From the NCBI RefSeq assembly GCF_003573695.1, contig NC_039362.1:11290489-11354488 (forward strand): a DNA stretch of 64,000 nucleotides, read 5' to 3'. The DNA is from Papaver somniferum. Its lineage: Eukaryota; Streptophyta; Magnoliopsida; Ranunculales; Papaveraceae. Made by a program: the position numbers and the translations under genes. Positions 22,479 to 33,775 of this stretch are shown here, in pieces (position 1 is the stretch's first letter; every line of letters begins with the position of its first letter). The notes under the pieces are model-generated. The model did not search any database. It worked only from the letters and a program-made list of their open reading frames with translations, and was not told where the DNA came from.

Positions 22479-23785
22479 GTAACAAAGCATTCAATATTCA
22501 CCATTAGATGAAAACCTGATTAGACTCAAGATAGTATCTTTCAACCGTTAGATCGAACTTAGCTTGTTATACACAAATGAAAAGTGACTTACTTTAGGTA
22601 TGAATAACCGTACCTAAACGTGTACACCTTTGCTGGCTCAACAATAGTTAATCGAAGTTAGTCATATGAACAATTTCATGTTAACCTTATTCTTCTTTAC
22701 CATAACCAGTTCAAATGACTCAAATGAAACTATTTCTAGAGTTGTTCAATTGTTTTTATCCTCATAGAACTATACAAGACGCAATTGAAGCAAAATGAAT
22801 TTTGATTCACTCGAATAAATTCATGAACATTTTAGACACGGTTTGCAAAAGATTGTATTCCTTATTATATAGATGTATTAGTTCATGAACAAACCGATTT
22901 TAGAATATAACATACTCAAGTATGCAAACGGGTACGCATACCTAAGTGGACGACTAAGTTTGGGTTCGCCAGTATGAGAGTGGGTACGCATACCTTCCAA
23001 AACTCAGTTGAATTTCCGGAACTTGAAACTCACACCAGTATGCATACCGGTGTGCATACAAAGTTCCATGAATTTCATTAACCAACCAGTACGCATACGG
23101 GTATGCATACTATGGTTCCCGGACTTGGAATAACATGCAACTGTTAGCATACAAGTACGCATACTGTGTTATATCCAATCATGGTTAATTTTTCTAAACG
23201 CCCATTTCAATCATTGAAACATTCTTAGAAGACGACAATAGCTATCTCACACAAACTATTAGCTTCAAAGCAATTTTCAAGTGATCGAATGATCACTACG
23301 AAATATTCTGAGTCGACATCAAATGACCATCTCACATAAATCATGTAAGATGTTACAAGTTGATTTTCACATGATCATATTTTGACATTCGTCAATAATA
23401 TAAGATGAACTTGGTTAAAGCGAAAGCTTACCAACACATATTTCGAGAAATATGTAAAGCGAGTTAAACTCAGCTCAAAATATCAAATGTGAATAATCGA
23501 AGTTTATACAGCTATACGACTTTTGTCTCATATAGGAAATATAGTAGATAGAATTTTTAGTGATATATGAGTTCAAGTCTCCACATACCTTTTGTTGATG
23601 AAGTTCCTCAAGCTCCCCTTACTAGTTATTCGTCTCCAATCAATGAATGCCGTGAAGTCTAATGCTCAACTACACTTTATATCCTAATCCGAGATTTATA
23701 TATAAGTAGACTATAAATCAAGACTTATAGTTTTGGCAACTAAAATTGACAACAATCTCGAGTTCGACCAAACAGTGCTCTAACA
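22479..23785 (-). repeat. S3 3' LTR, partial
   Basis: The LTR tip at the right (tgttagagcactg on the minus strand, ending 23785) is followed by a polypurine tract, so it is a 3' LTR. Its distal part is missing beyond 22479 at the LINE junction. It carries GCATAC-type U3 repeats (22920-23170). Confidence 0.8.
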
Positions 23786-24471
23786 ATCTCCCCCCTTTTC
23801 AATTTAGTGACAAAACTATCAATACATATGGATTAAGAAATAAATAAACTTTGTAGCTTCTCATCCAAATGCTTGATTTCCCTGGTTCTTCAACATTACT
23901 AGAAATCTTCGTCACTTCCAAGTAGTCCAGTGATTCTGAAAGTGTTCCACTCAACATCATAGTTGTTGAAGATCCGTAGATATAACAATGAGAAAATCTT
24001 AGCTCTCAATAATTGTTATACAGTGTCATAGTATTATTACACATCATCAAAGTCCAATTGTATCACAACTTTGACAAATGGTGATATGTATCACTTCCCC
24101 TTAGTCAATACTTCATCTCACATGAAAACCACTCCCCCTTATATAATTATCCGTAAACCATATTTATTTGTAGTGTGAACTACACATTAATTCTCCCCGT
24201 TTTTGTCAATATAAATTGGCAAAGGTACGAAAACTATTGGGATCATAATGAAATTCTCATAGAGATACTTCATGAATAAAAGAGAACATGTCAACTTTGT
24301 TTCGATGATTTCACATAGTCGAAACTTAGTGTATTCATCAAGGAGTTTATAAATATACAAGAAAACTCCTACGATATTCCACACCGCAATTAAGCACAAG
24401 TTCAATTAAGAACTCCCCCCCATAAAATGTCATTCTCGAAAGAACAACAAGAACGACCTTAATTTTACAAG
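23786..24471 (-). other. S3 internal region, polypurine cluster
   Basis: It has the same succession of purine runs as S1 and S4, read on the minus strand: adjacent to the LTR (23786-23800), near 24095, 24132, 24190-24200 (gacaaaaacggggagaa) and 24410-24420. No coding capacity is supported. The region breaks at 24471, where S4 inserted, and resumes at 45899. Confidence 0.75.
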
Positions 24472-24990
24472 TGAAAAAGCGGGGGTCTAGCAACACCACC
24501 CAATATTTCGCTCAGCAATCTGTATGGACTAACTCCGAGATACTTTGCTAGAGAATCAACTAGACAGTCAGACTCAATCTAGATAAAAGTATATCAAGGA
24601 GTTAATATCTCTCTCTTGGTTTGATCTTTACTCAAGCTAAGTCAATAGCGAATCTTTATCAAACACAAGGAATAACTTGGATGGTACCAAAGACCAATAT
24701 CCAAGGATCAATCAATATCAATCAACAACCGTTAGGTCGGACTATCCAATTGATTGATCTAACGCACAACCTGTATTATTTCTATTATATTAACAAAATA
24801 TAATGCAGAAAGGAAATAATACAGACACCAAATACTTGTTAACGAGGAAACCACAAATGCAAAAAAAAAAACCCTGGGACCTAGTCCAGATTGAACACAT
24901 ATTGTATTAAACCGCTACAGACTCTAGCCTACTCCAAGCTAACTTCGGACTGGACTGTAGTTGAACCCCAATCAGTCTCCCACTGATCCA
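24472..24990 (-). repeat. S4 3' LTR, distal piece
   Basis: Matches 43504-44030 of the 5' LTR (gcgggggtcta, then the ggactaggtccc block near 24840-24890). It stops at about 24990 (gatccaaggtac), where B3 LTR sequence begins. About 500 bp of LTR sequence that should follow is absent on the other side of B3, so a deletion accompanied or followed insertion. Confidence 0.75.
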
Positions 24991-26944
24991 AGGTACAATT
25001 GCAACCCTACGCGCCAAGGCATGCTAACCGCACCCCTGTGTCAATGGCAAGCCATGCCAGCCATGCCTATCACGCCAAAGGCATGCCAACCATTCCAAGC
25101 CAAACACACCTTGCCCTGGCCCTAGCCATGCTAGCCGAACCATGTGCCAACGACGTGCAAAATCCTTGGCCCCACCATGCCAAGCCAAACGCACCTTGCC
25201 TTGGACCTAGCCATGCTAGCCACACCATGTTCCAAGCGGCATGCCAAGTTCTTGGCCCCACCATGGCAAGCCAAATGCACCTTGTCTTGACCCTAGCCAT
25301 GCTAGCCGCACCATATGCCAAGCTCTTGGACCCACCATGCCAAGCCAAACGCACCTTGCCTTGGCCCTAGCCATGCTAGCCGCACCATGTGCCAACGGCG
25401 TGCCAAACCCTTGGCCCCACCATGCCAAGCCAACCGCACCTTTCCATGGCCCTAGCCATGCTAGCCCACCATTTCCAAACGACATGCAAAACCCGCGGCC
25501 CCACTATACCATGCCGGCCTTCCCTATGCGGCCACCAAAACGAAGGCGTGCGATAATCAACGGTCTCCCTTCAATCCCAGGAGAAAATCCTAGCCGTCCA
25601 AGGTTACCAGACAATGCATGGCAACCTTCGACCCAAAAACCCTAGTTTGGCCACGCCAAACCGCGCCAAGGCATGCCAACCTTGCCGCGCCACCATGATG
25701 GCCTTCCCTATGCGGTCACTAAAACAAAGGCGTGCGACAATCAACGGTCGCCCTTCAATCCCAGGAAAAAATTCCTATCCGTCCAAGGTTACCAGACAAC
25801 GCATGGTAACCTTCGACCCAAAAACCCTAGTTTGGCAACGCCAAACCGCGCGAAGGCATGCCATGCCAACCTTGTCGCGCCACCATGCTGGTCTTCCCTA
25901 TGCGGTCACTAAAACAAATGCGTGTGATAATCAATGGTCGCCCTTCAATCCTAGGAGAAAATTCTAGCCGTCCAAGGTTACCAGATAACGCATGGTAACC
26001 TTTGACCCAAAACCCTAGTTTGGCCACGCCAAGCCGCGCCAAGTCATGCCATGCCAATGGCATGCCAACCTTGCCGCGCCACCATGCTGGCCTTCCCTAT
26101 GCGGCCACCAAAAAAGAAAGCGTGCGACGATCAAAGACTACCTTTCCTCTTAAGATGCAAAATCTCGACCGTCGAAGGTCACCAAGCCAACAAGTTTCCC
26201 AAGATCGACTTGCTAGGCGACAATATGCTACATGTTTTCCACAAACACATTCGAGACATCAACACAAACTGGGGGATCCTCTTTGGGTATTGGTTTGGCG
26301 GTTTACAGCGTGCGGTGTATACTATGCCCGTCATAAGGAAGTGTCATAACGATGAGGCGGTTATTAAATACAGGGAGTTAATGGTGAAACGCTCTTTTAT
26401 GGGACATCAATTCCATGCGTTAACGTTTTTATTGAACATTAATCCCACGCGTTAACGGTTTTGTGGAACATCAATTCCATGCGTTAACTGTTACCACCTC
26501 CTCTCCTTTACTCACCCATTTTTTCCATTCCTTAATGAGACCAGAGTACGTTTCACTTCGACTTGTATAAATAGGTCTTACCTATTTCTACCGAACAACA
26601 AGTTAAGTCAGGAATATACACCACTCAAAAAAACGTTGGATAGTTTTCCATCTGTGAGCTTCCCACTTTCTGATACAAGTCGTAACACAGCTACTCTTCC
26701 AGAATCAACTATTCTGGTCTCATCACTTTTCTTGCTTCTCTCCCCAAAACCAACCCATTCTTCTTCACTTTGTGACCGAAGCAAGTCTGCAACGGCCATT
26801 TCTTGGTTTAGGCCGGACTTGTACATATTGATCTCTCGAATCTAAAGTACTCCCTTGCAGTACATTGTTTAGGGTTTAAATTTGTTTCTCACCCACACAC
26901 CCGAAATTACCAAAATCAGCAGAAACCATTTTCACCCACAAACA
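24991..26944 (+). repeat. B3 5' LTR, truncated
   Basis: Enters in the 70-bp array (24991-25085). It continues through an array of about 85-bp units (cccaccatgccaagcc, 25085-25500) and one of about 180-bp units (ccctatgcggcc, 25500-26110). Then come the LTR body, a TATA box at 26566-26574 (tataaatag) and the end cacaaaca at 26944. Frames within the arrays (Pro/Ala/His-rich) are artefacts of the repeats. Confidence 0.8.
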
Positions 26945-26964
26945 ATTGGCGACCACAGTGGGAG
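26945..26964 (+). other. B3 primer-binding site
   Basis: attggcgaccacagtgggag directly after the LTR end. B2 has attggcgaccaccatggg at the same place. The TGGCGAC-type site is common among gypsy elements of the Tat group; the exact tRNA was not determined. Confidence 0.6.
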
Positions 26965-28063
26965 ATTGATCTTTCGGTTACAATGTCAATTTTCAATCTT
27001 CGATCTCATGCTTCAACCCAGACATCAAGACGGTAGAAGAAGGCGATCCTCTCAGGGATCGACGACTCAGTTACCAGACGCCCCGATTATCAGTCTTGAC
27101 GCGACAAGGGATGACTGGCGACTGCCTAGAGCTTAAAAGCGAACGACCAGGGATCGACAACTCGATTACCAGGTGACTCAGAGACGCATTGGGACTTTCC
27201 ACAATCGCGGCGGTGCTTCCCACAAAACTAGGACTTGCACCTGACTCATTTTTCGTTAGCAGATCCAAAAAACCGAGTAAGTCTTGCCTAGACAAAATAC
27301 ATGGTTTACTATTTCAAGTTTTCATGGGAATGATAAAACTGATAACCATGTTATGTTTCATCCCATGTCATCTACCAACACACAACGTTCACGGTTCCAT
27401 ATCTTCCCTGGGATGTTTGTGTCAGCTACAATCATAACCAAAAACGTCATCATCCTAAAACAGTTCATCCCGAATAATAATCCAAAACCCTCATAGGTAA
27501 AACTTGTCTATCAACCCAAAAATCCAGAAAATCAAACCATAAACCAGACGCTTTGTTTGACTTACAAAAAAAAAAAAAAAGGGAAAACCCTAATGCCCGG
27601 TTCTTCGTGGAATCAGTCACCTACCCGTACGTACCCACTTTGAATAATAATGATTACCCGTCACTAGCCGATGTTACTATGGTGATATTCGAAGAGGAAT
27701 TGTTTATGATGAATTATTTATACAAGTTTATGAAAGGCATACCTACGGCTAGGGTTTACACTAGTTCAGAAGAACAATATTTCTACAGATTTATGGAAGG
27801 CATACCTATGGCTAGGGTTTGCACCAACACAAGAAAAAAAGAAAACAAATTGGAAGAGAAACGCTGGAGTACAAACCTGGAATATGCTTGGCCACTTTAT
27901 TGCTACCGCGCCACGCCAAGCCAGCGTCGTGCCAAGCCAACAGTCCGCGTCATGACACGCCAACAGTCCGCGTCATGACAAGCCAACATTCCGCGCCACG
28001 CCAAGCCAACGTCGTGCCAAGCCAAGAGACTGCGCCAAGCCAGCGCCCATTCCAAGCCGATCC

Positions 28064-28177
28064 AGCACTAACAACTTGCATCTCTCCAGCGCCGACAACT
28101 TGCATCCTTCCAGCGCTAACAGTTTGCATTCTTCTAGCGCTAACAGGTTGCATCTTTACAGCAGCTTGCATCCTTCC
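28064..28177 (+). repeat. 24-bp tandem repeat, four copies plus part
   Basis: Unit agcgctaacaacttgcatcc plus about 4 bp, starting 28064, 28088, 28112 and 28136, with a partial fifth. A multiple of three, so frames stay open on both strands; coding is not otherwise supported. Confidence 0.8.
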
Positions 28178-30079
28178 ATTGTTGTTCCTGAACGCCCAGT
28201 GGAAGGGAATCAGCAATCCAATTTCATAACACGTAAAGATCAGGAATGACTTCTCCAAAATCGAGGCAAAGAAAATCAGCAACCCCCCTGAGTTCACAAA
28301 GACTCTCTTCCTGCGCAGTATCAAGGCATATTTGCAGCCCTCAACCGCACTGCATCAGGGAAGCAGCCGTTTCCAACCAGAGAAGTTGTTCCCAAACCCC
28401 AATCTCTCATGAAAAGAACGATTGATAGATGGAACTGGGGACTCCTAACTATTGTTCGCCTGAAGGGTGTCCAGTTTGACAACCTACTGATTAACGCAGC
28501 CGCTCCGCTTCAACGCTCGCTCCAGCAGCCGCTCTGCTTCAGCGTTCTCTCCATAATCTGTTCTAGGATCAGAAGCCAAAGCTTTAGCCTTTGACTTCTT
28601 AAGTTTCAACATCCTCTCCAAGAGTCGAAGCTGCTTCAACGCCGCTTCTTCCTGCAAAGGGTCGTGCCACCACGCTCCCCGTGTCAAGGATCATGATCAC
28701 ATCCAGCTAACCTTCATAGTCGTGGCCGCCTTTTGATCCATCTCGCCAAAAACTTGTGATCATGGACAGTTTGCTCGCTTACGCATCCAGCCAATCTCTT
28801 TAGTTCCACGGAAGCCCATACAATTCCAGCCAACCTACTTTGTTACCACGACAATGTAGTCTCTTATGATTACATCTGCTACCAAGAACTTTTGCCGCTC
28901 ATTTGTTGATACCATCCAGAGATTCACCACAGTAGCAATCACTACAAATATGGAAACATGTAAACCATACTTGAGGACTGAGGATATACATGAAATTCCT
29001 TTACTGTCAAAGCTCAGAAGACACAGTCACCCAAAAAGCCATAGCCACAACAAGGTCATATACTCTTCGAGGATGCAGCACAAGAATATCATCACCTCTC
29101 TGTCTAGAAGACGCGTTCAACACTTTACGAGACCGCGGAGGATCCCAAGCCTGCTCAGAGGAAAACAACTTCAGAAACTAAAGAAAAATGTGATTGGGGA
29201 CTGCTCATCGCACTCGACGACCATCAAAAACTCATGAGATAACTCCAGAGACGCGACTGAAACATTTTCTTGAAGAAATAGAGGAATCCACGATAAACAA
29301 CATAACTCTCTCATTTCTACTTCTTCGTTATCCAGAATATTTCGTTCATGTGATATTCTGAGCATCCCAGCGTCGCAACCAAAAGATACAATAAGCTTGT
29401 ATCAAACCCCGTGGACGTAGAGTTAAGACGATGTAATGAAAGTAGGTTACACAAGGGGACTACCAACATGGGACGCTTTCACTCCCCTCAACCAAGTTAT
29501 TTCTTATTTTAACATCATCACTGTCAAAGTTTTACGAGCCACGAGAATTTCTCAACACAAAGCCATACATGTGCATCGAAGACTCCAGAAGCACGCCACA
29601 GAGATACATTCACATGTTCGGCCGTGTCATCGGATCTAACAAAAATATAACTGGAGACTTCTCACCGCATCTCATTCCATACGATAGTACAAAGTCCTTG
29701 AAGACTTGATAGCATCACGTCGGTAACGAAACGTCTCCCAACCCATCTATTTCATCCAGTGGCTCCGGAAGATTTCGACCATACAAGCATCCAGCATACT
29801 GTCATTGCTTAGAAGGTCCAGGCACTGAACAACCTAAAATCAAGGATGGACCGACAGCACAACCACATCCATCCGTCCCAAGAATGCAATGGAGTTTGGT
29901 AAATTGTGGAATCCACTGGAGAGACACCGCAGACGAAAGCACGGATCGGGACGAGCGACAGAAAAAAGAAGAAGGTCAATACCTCTTTTCATACGGACGT
30001 AGTTTCTAGAGTTTGCACAGAATAAATTTTCCTTCTTGCTCCATGAACGGGAATAGATGACTCGACGCGACTATGTTAC

Positions 30080-30690
30080 CCCGAGCCCGCAACATCCCTC
30101 CTGAATTCTTCCTGAGTTTCACTGTCGGGCCGTTTTCACCTTCCAAACGACCTCAAACCCTAACTATTTCCGCGTTGGGAGATAGGAAATTCTTTTCCGG
30201 TCAGATTGGGGGCGGACCGTCAAAATCCGAGTTCGTACGAGAATTCTACAACGATTTTAGTAAGGAGCGCTAATTAGGGTTTCGGCATCCCAAACCCTGG
30301 TTTCGACAAAGTTTCCAGGCGTCATCACCACCGTTTGGTGGCCAAACTTCCAGCGCCATCACCACCATTTGGTATCTGAAGTTCCAAAACCAGTTCCCAT
30401 CCTTCCACGGAATTGAATCCAGTCGACATCATTCCACGGGCCCGCAACATCCCTCATGAATTCTTCATGAGTTTCACTGTCGGGCCTTTTTCACCTTCTA
30501 AACGAGCTCGAAACCTAACTATTCCTTCTTACGGAGATAGGAAATTCTTTTCCGGTCAGATGGAGTGGAGGACCATTAAAATCCGAGTTCGTACGAGAAT
30601 TCTACAACGATTCTAGTAAGGGGCGCTAATTAGGGTTTCGGCATGCCAAACCCTAATTTAGACAAAGTTGCCAGGCGCCATCACTACCAT
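30080..30690 (+). repeat. Duplicated block of about 250 bp
   Basis: 30080-30340 and 30443-30690 are similar throughout (gcccgcaacatccctc, ggaaattcttttccggtc, gctaattagggtttcggcat). Both contain a frame reading FTVGPFSPSKR and GDRKFFSGQ. The second copy shifts frame after GQM. It could be a decayed coding duplication, or simply duplicated noncoding DNA. Confidence 0.7.
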
Positions 30691-30756
30691 TTGATAACCG
30701 AAGTTCCAACGTCATCACCATCGTTTGGAAGCCGAAGTTCCGAAACCAGTTTACAC

Positions 30757-30930
30757 CATTCCAAGCCGACCGACGCCTGTGGCTCCCATTCCAAGCCGAC
30801 CGATGTTTGCGGCTCTCATTCCAAGCCGACCAACGCCTGCGGCTCCCATTCCAAGCCGACCTACGCCTGCGGCTCCCATTCCAAGCCGACCAATGCATGC
30901 GGATCCCATTCCAATCCGACGATCTACATT
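30757..30930 (+). repeat. 30-bp tandem repeat, six copies
   Basis: cattccaagccgaccgacgc starts at 30757, 30787, 30817, 30847, 30877 and 30907, exactly 30 bp apart. All three plus frames and two minus frames stay open (one reads HSKPTDACGS repeatedly), as expected for a 3n repeat without stops. Confidence 0.9.
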
Positions 30931-31130
30931 CACCAGTTCACGGTCTAACCGGCACAATTTATACAAGGCTGCCAACACGGGAAACGCAAACTCTCTTTAC
31001 CTCCCTAAAAGGTTAGTCAGACTTTCCTGACCATCTTATCATGACTTGTTTCGATTTCTAGTCCTAGCCTGTCACTATCTTATGCTTACCTCGCAACGAT
31101 GCTCCCCTTCCGAGCTAAGCATGGACTTAA

Positions 31131-33775
31131 TGTTGATGGTGGTTTTTATCCTAGGGTTAAAACCGTAAAACCGCACAGATGACATGACGTCATTATGACC
31201 ATAAACACATTTATTGAACCCTTTAATATGTCTGCGGGAAAATTACCAAAGTACCTTTTTTTAATTCTAATTAGGGTTCCGATAGGCCAAACCCTAATTC
31301 CCACACAAATGTGCCAATGACATGCCATGCCTGCCACACCTACCGCGCCAAGGCATGCCAACCATGCAAGCCGCACTCCAGCGCCAATGGCAAGCCATGC
31401 CAGCCACACCCACCGCGCCAAGGCATGCCAACCATGCTAGCCGCACCCCCGTGTCAATGGCAAACCGTGCCAGCCACACCTACCGGGCCAAGGCATGCCA
31501 ACTATGCTAGCAGCACCCCTGTGCCAATGGCAAGTCGTGCCAGACACACCTATCGCGCTAAGGCATACAAACCATGCTAGCCGCACCCCCTGTGCCAATT
31601 GCAAGCCGTGACAGCCACACCTATCGCGCCAAGGCATGCCAACCATGCTAGCCGCACCCACCGTGCTAATGGCAAGCCGTGCCAGCCACACCTACTGCGC
31701 CAAGGCATGCCAACTAAGCTAGCCGCACCCACCGTGCCAATGTCAAGCCGTGCCAGCCACACCTACTGCGCCAAGGCATGCCAACTATGCTATCCGCACC
31801 CATGTGCCAATGGAAAACCGTGCCAGCCACACCTACCAAGCCAAGGCATGCCAACTATGCTAGCCGCACCCCTGTGCCAATGACAAACCGTGCCAGCCAC
31901 ACATATCGCGCCAAGGCATGCCAACTATGCTAGTCGCACCCTTGTGCCAATGGCAATCCGTGCCAGCCACACCGATCGCGCCAAGGCATGCCAACCATGC
32001 TAGACGCACCCCATGTGCCAATGGCAAGCCGTTCCAGCCACACCTACCGCGCCAAGGCATGCCAACCATGCTAGCCGCACCCCCCGTGCCAATGGCAGGC
32101 CGTGCTTGCCACACCTACCGCGCCAAGGCATGCCAACTATGCTAGCCGCACCCATGTGCCAATGGCAAACCGTTCCAGCCACACCTACCGCGCCAAGGCA
32201 TGCCAAATATGCTAGCCGCACCCCTGTGCCAATGGGAAGCGGTGCCAGCCACACCTATCGCGCCAAGGCATGCCAACCATGCTAGCCGCACACTCGTGCC
32301 AATGGAAATTTGTGCCATCCACATCTACCACGCCAAGGCATGCCAACTATGCTAGCCGCACCCCTGTGCCAATGGAAATCCGTGCCAGCCACGCCTATCG
32401 CGCCAAGGCAGGCCAACCATGCTAGCCGCAACCCTGTGCCAATGGAAAGTCATGCCAGCCACTCCTACCACGCCAAAGGCATGCCAACCATGCCAAGCCA
32501 AACGCACCTTTCCCTGGCCCTAGCCATGCTAGCCGCACCATGTGCCAACGGCGTGCCGAACCCTTGGCCCCACCATGCCAAGCCAAACGCACCTTGCCTT
32601 GGCCCTAGCCATGCTATCCGCACCATGTTCCAAGCGACATGCCAAGCTCTTGGCCCCACCATGCCAAGCTAAACACACCTTGCCTTGGCCCTGGCCATGC
32701 TAGCCACACCATATGCCAAGCGGCATGCCAAGCTCTTGGCCCCACCATGCCAAGCTAAACGCACCTTTCCTTGGCCCTAGACATACTAGCCGCACCATGT
32801 GCGAACGGCGTTCCAAATCCTTGGCCCCACCATGCCAATCCAACCGCACCTTCCCATGGCCCTAGCCATGCTAGCCGCACCATATGCCAAACGGCATGCC
32901 AAACCCGCGGCCCCACTATACCATGTCGGCCTTCCTATGCGACCACCAAAACGAAGGCGTGCGATAATCAACGGTCGCCATTCAATCCCAGGAGAAAATC
33001 CTAGCCGTCCAAGGTTACTAGAAAACAGATGGTAACCTTCGTCCCAAAAACCCTAATTTGGCCACGCCAAACCGCGCAAAGGCATGCCATGCCAATGGCA
33101 TGCCAACCTTGCCGCGCCACCATAATGGCATTCCCTATGCGGCCACTAAAACAAACGTGTGCGGAAATCAACGGTCTCTCTTCAATCCAAGGAGAAAATC
33201 CTAGCCGTCCAAGGTTACCGGACAACGCATGGTAACCTTTGATCCAAAAACCCTGGATTGGCCACGCCAAACCGTGCAAAGGCATGCCATGCCACCATCC
33301 TGGCCTTCCCTATGCGGCCGCTAAAACAAAGGCGTGCGATAATCAACGATCTTCCTACCCAGGAGCAAATCCTAGCCGTCCAAGGTTATCAGACAACGCA
33401 TGGTAACCTTTGACCCAAAAACCCTAGTTTGGCCACGCCAAGGCATGCCATGCCAATGACATGCCAACCTTGCCGCACCACCATGCTGGCCTTCCCTATG
33501 CGGCCACTAAAACAAAAGCGTGCAATAATCAACGGTTTCTCTTCAATCCCATGAGGAAATCCTAGTCGTCTAAGGTTACCAGACAACGCATGGTAACCTT
33601 TGACCCAAAACTCTAGTTTGGTCACGCCAAGCCGCGCCAAAGCATGCCATACCAATGGCATTCCGACCTTGCCGCGCCACCATGCTGCCTTCCCTATGCG
33701 GCCACCTAAAACGAAAGCGTGCAACGATCAACGACTACCTTTCCTCTTAAGATGCAAAATATCGACCGTCGATGG
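31131..33775 (+). repeat. B3 3' LTR, first part with three arrays
   Basis: Begins tgttgatggtgg after the polypurine-type tract. A 70-71 bp array (31311-32480, about 16 units, aaggcatgccaac...gctagccgcacc) is followed by about 85-bp units (32480-32925, ggccccaccatgcc) and about 175-200 bp units (32925-33690, ccctatgcggcc). The latter hold aaaaccctagtttggcc, which includes a telo-box-like AAACCCTA. B2's LTRs have the same three arrays in reverse complement with fewer copies. The LTR continues at 37437 after C2. Confidence 0.85.

Larger units (their letters stand above)
26965..31130 (+). other. B3 internal core, no recognisable gene
   Basis: The first about 475 bp and last about 110 bp are family-typical. 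Between 27440 and 31020 nothing matches B2's PMD region. The core is rich in ccaagccagc-type words. It holds two short tandem repeats (28064-28177, 30757-30930) and a 250-bp duplication (30080-30690). The longest open stretches (141 aa at 27553, 136 aa at 27819, 124 aa on the minus strand at 28324) show no domain I recognise. A Leu/Lys-rich minus-strand frame at 28687-28484 (AERLLERALKRSG) is helix-prone and might be a remnant of an antisense cargo gene, but this is weak. The tract before the 3' LTR is at 31113-31130. Confidence 0.5.

Noticed and set aside
24999..26349. Overlapping plus and minus frames of 70-134 codons, Pro/Ala/His-rich
   Set aside because: Produced by the 70-, 85- and 180-bp arrays of B3's 5' LTR; open on both strands in several frames, no domain.
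30643..31030. Plus-strand frames with 10-residue repeats (HSKPTDACGS)
   Set aside because: The 30-bp unit keeps every frame open; no start context, domain or homologue seen.
31311..32480. Regular direct repeats resembling a CRISPR array
   Set aside because: Units are contiguous and similar over their full 70 bp, without unique spacers; eukaryotic LTR context.
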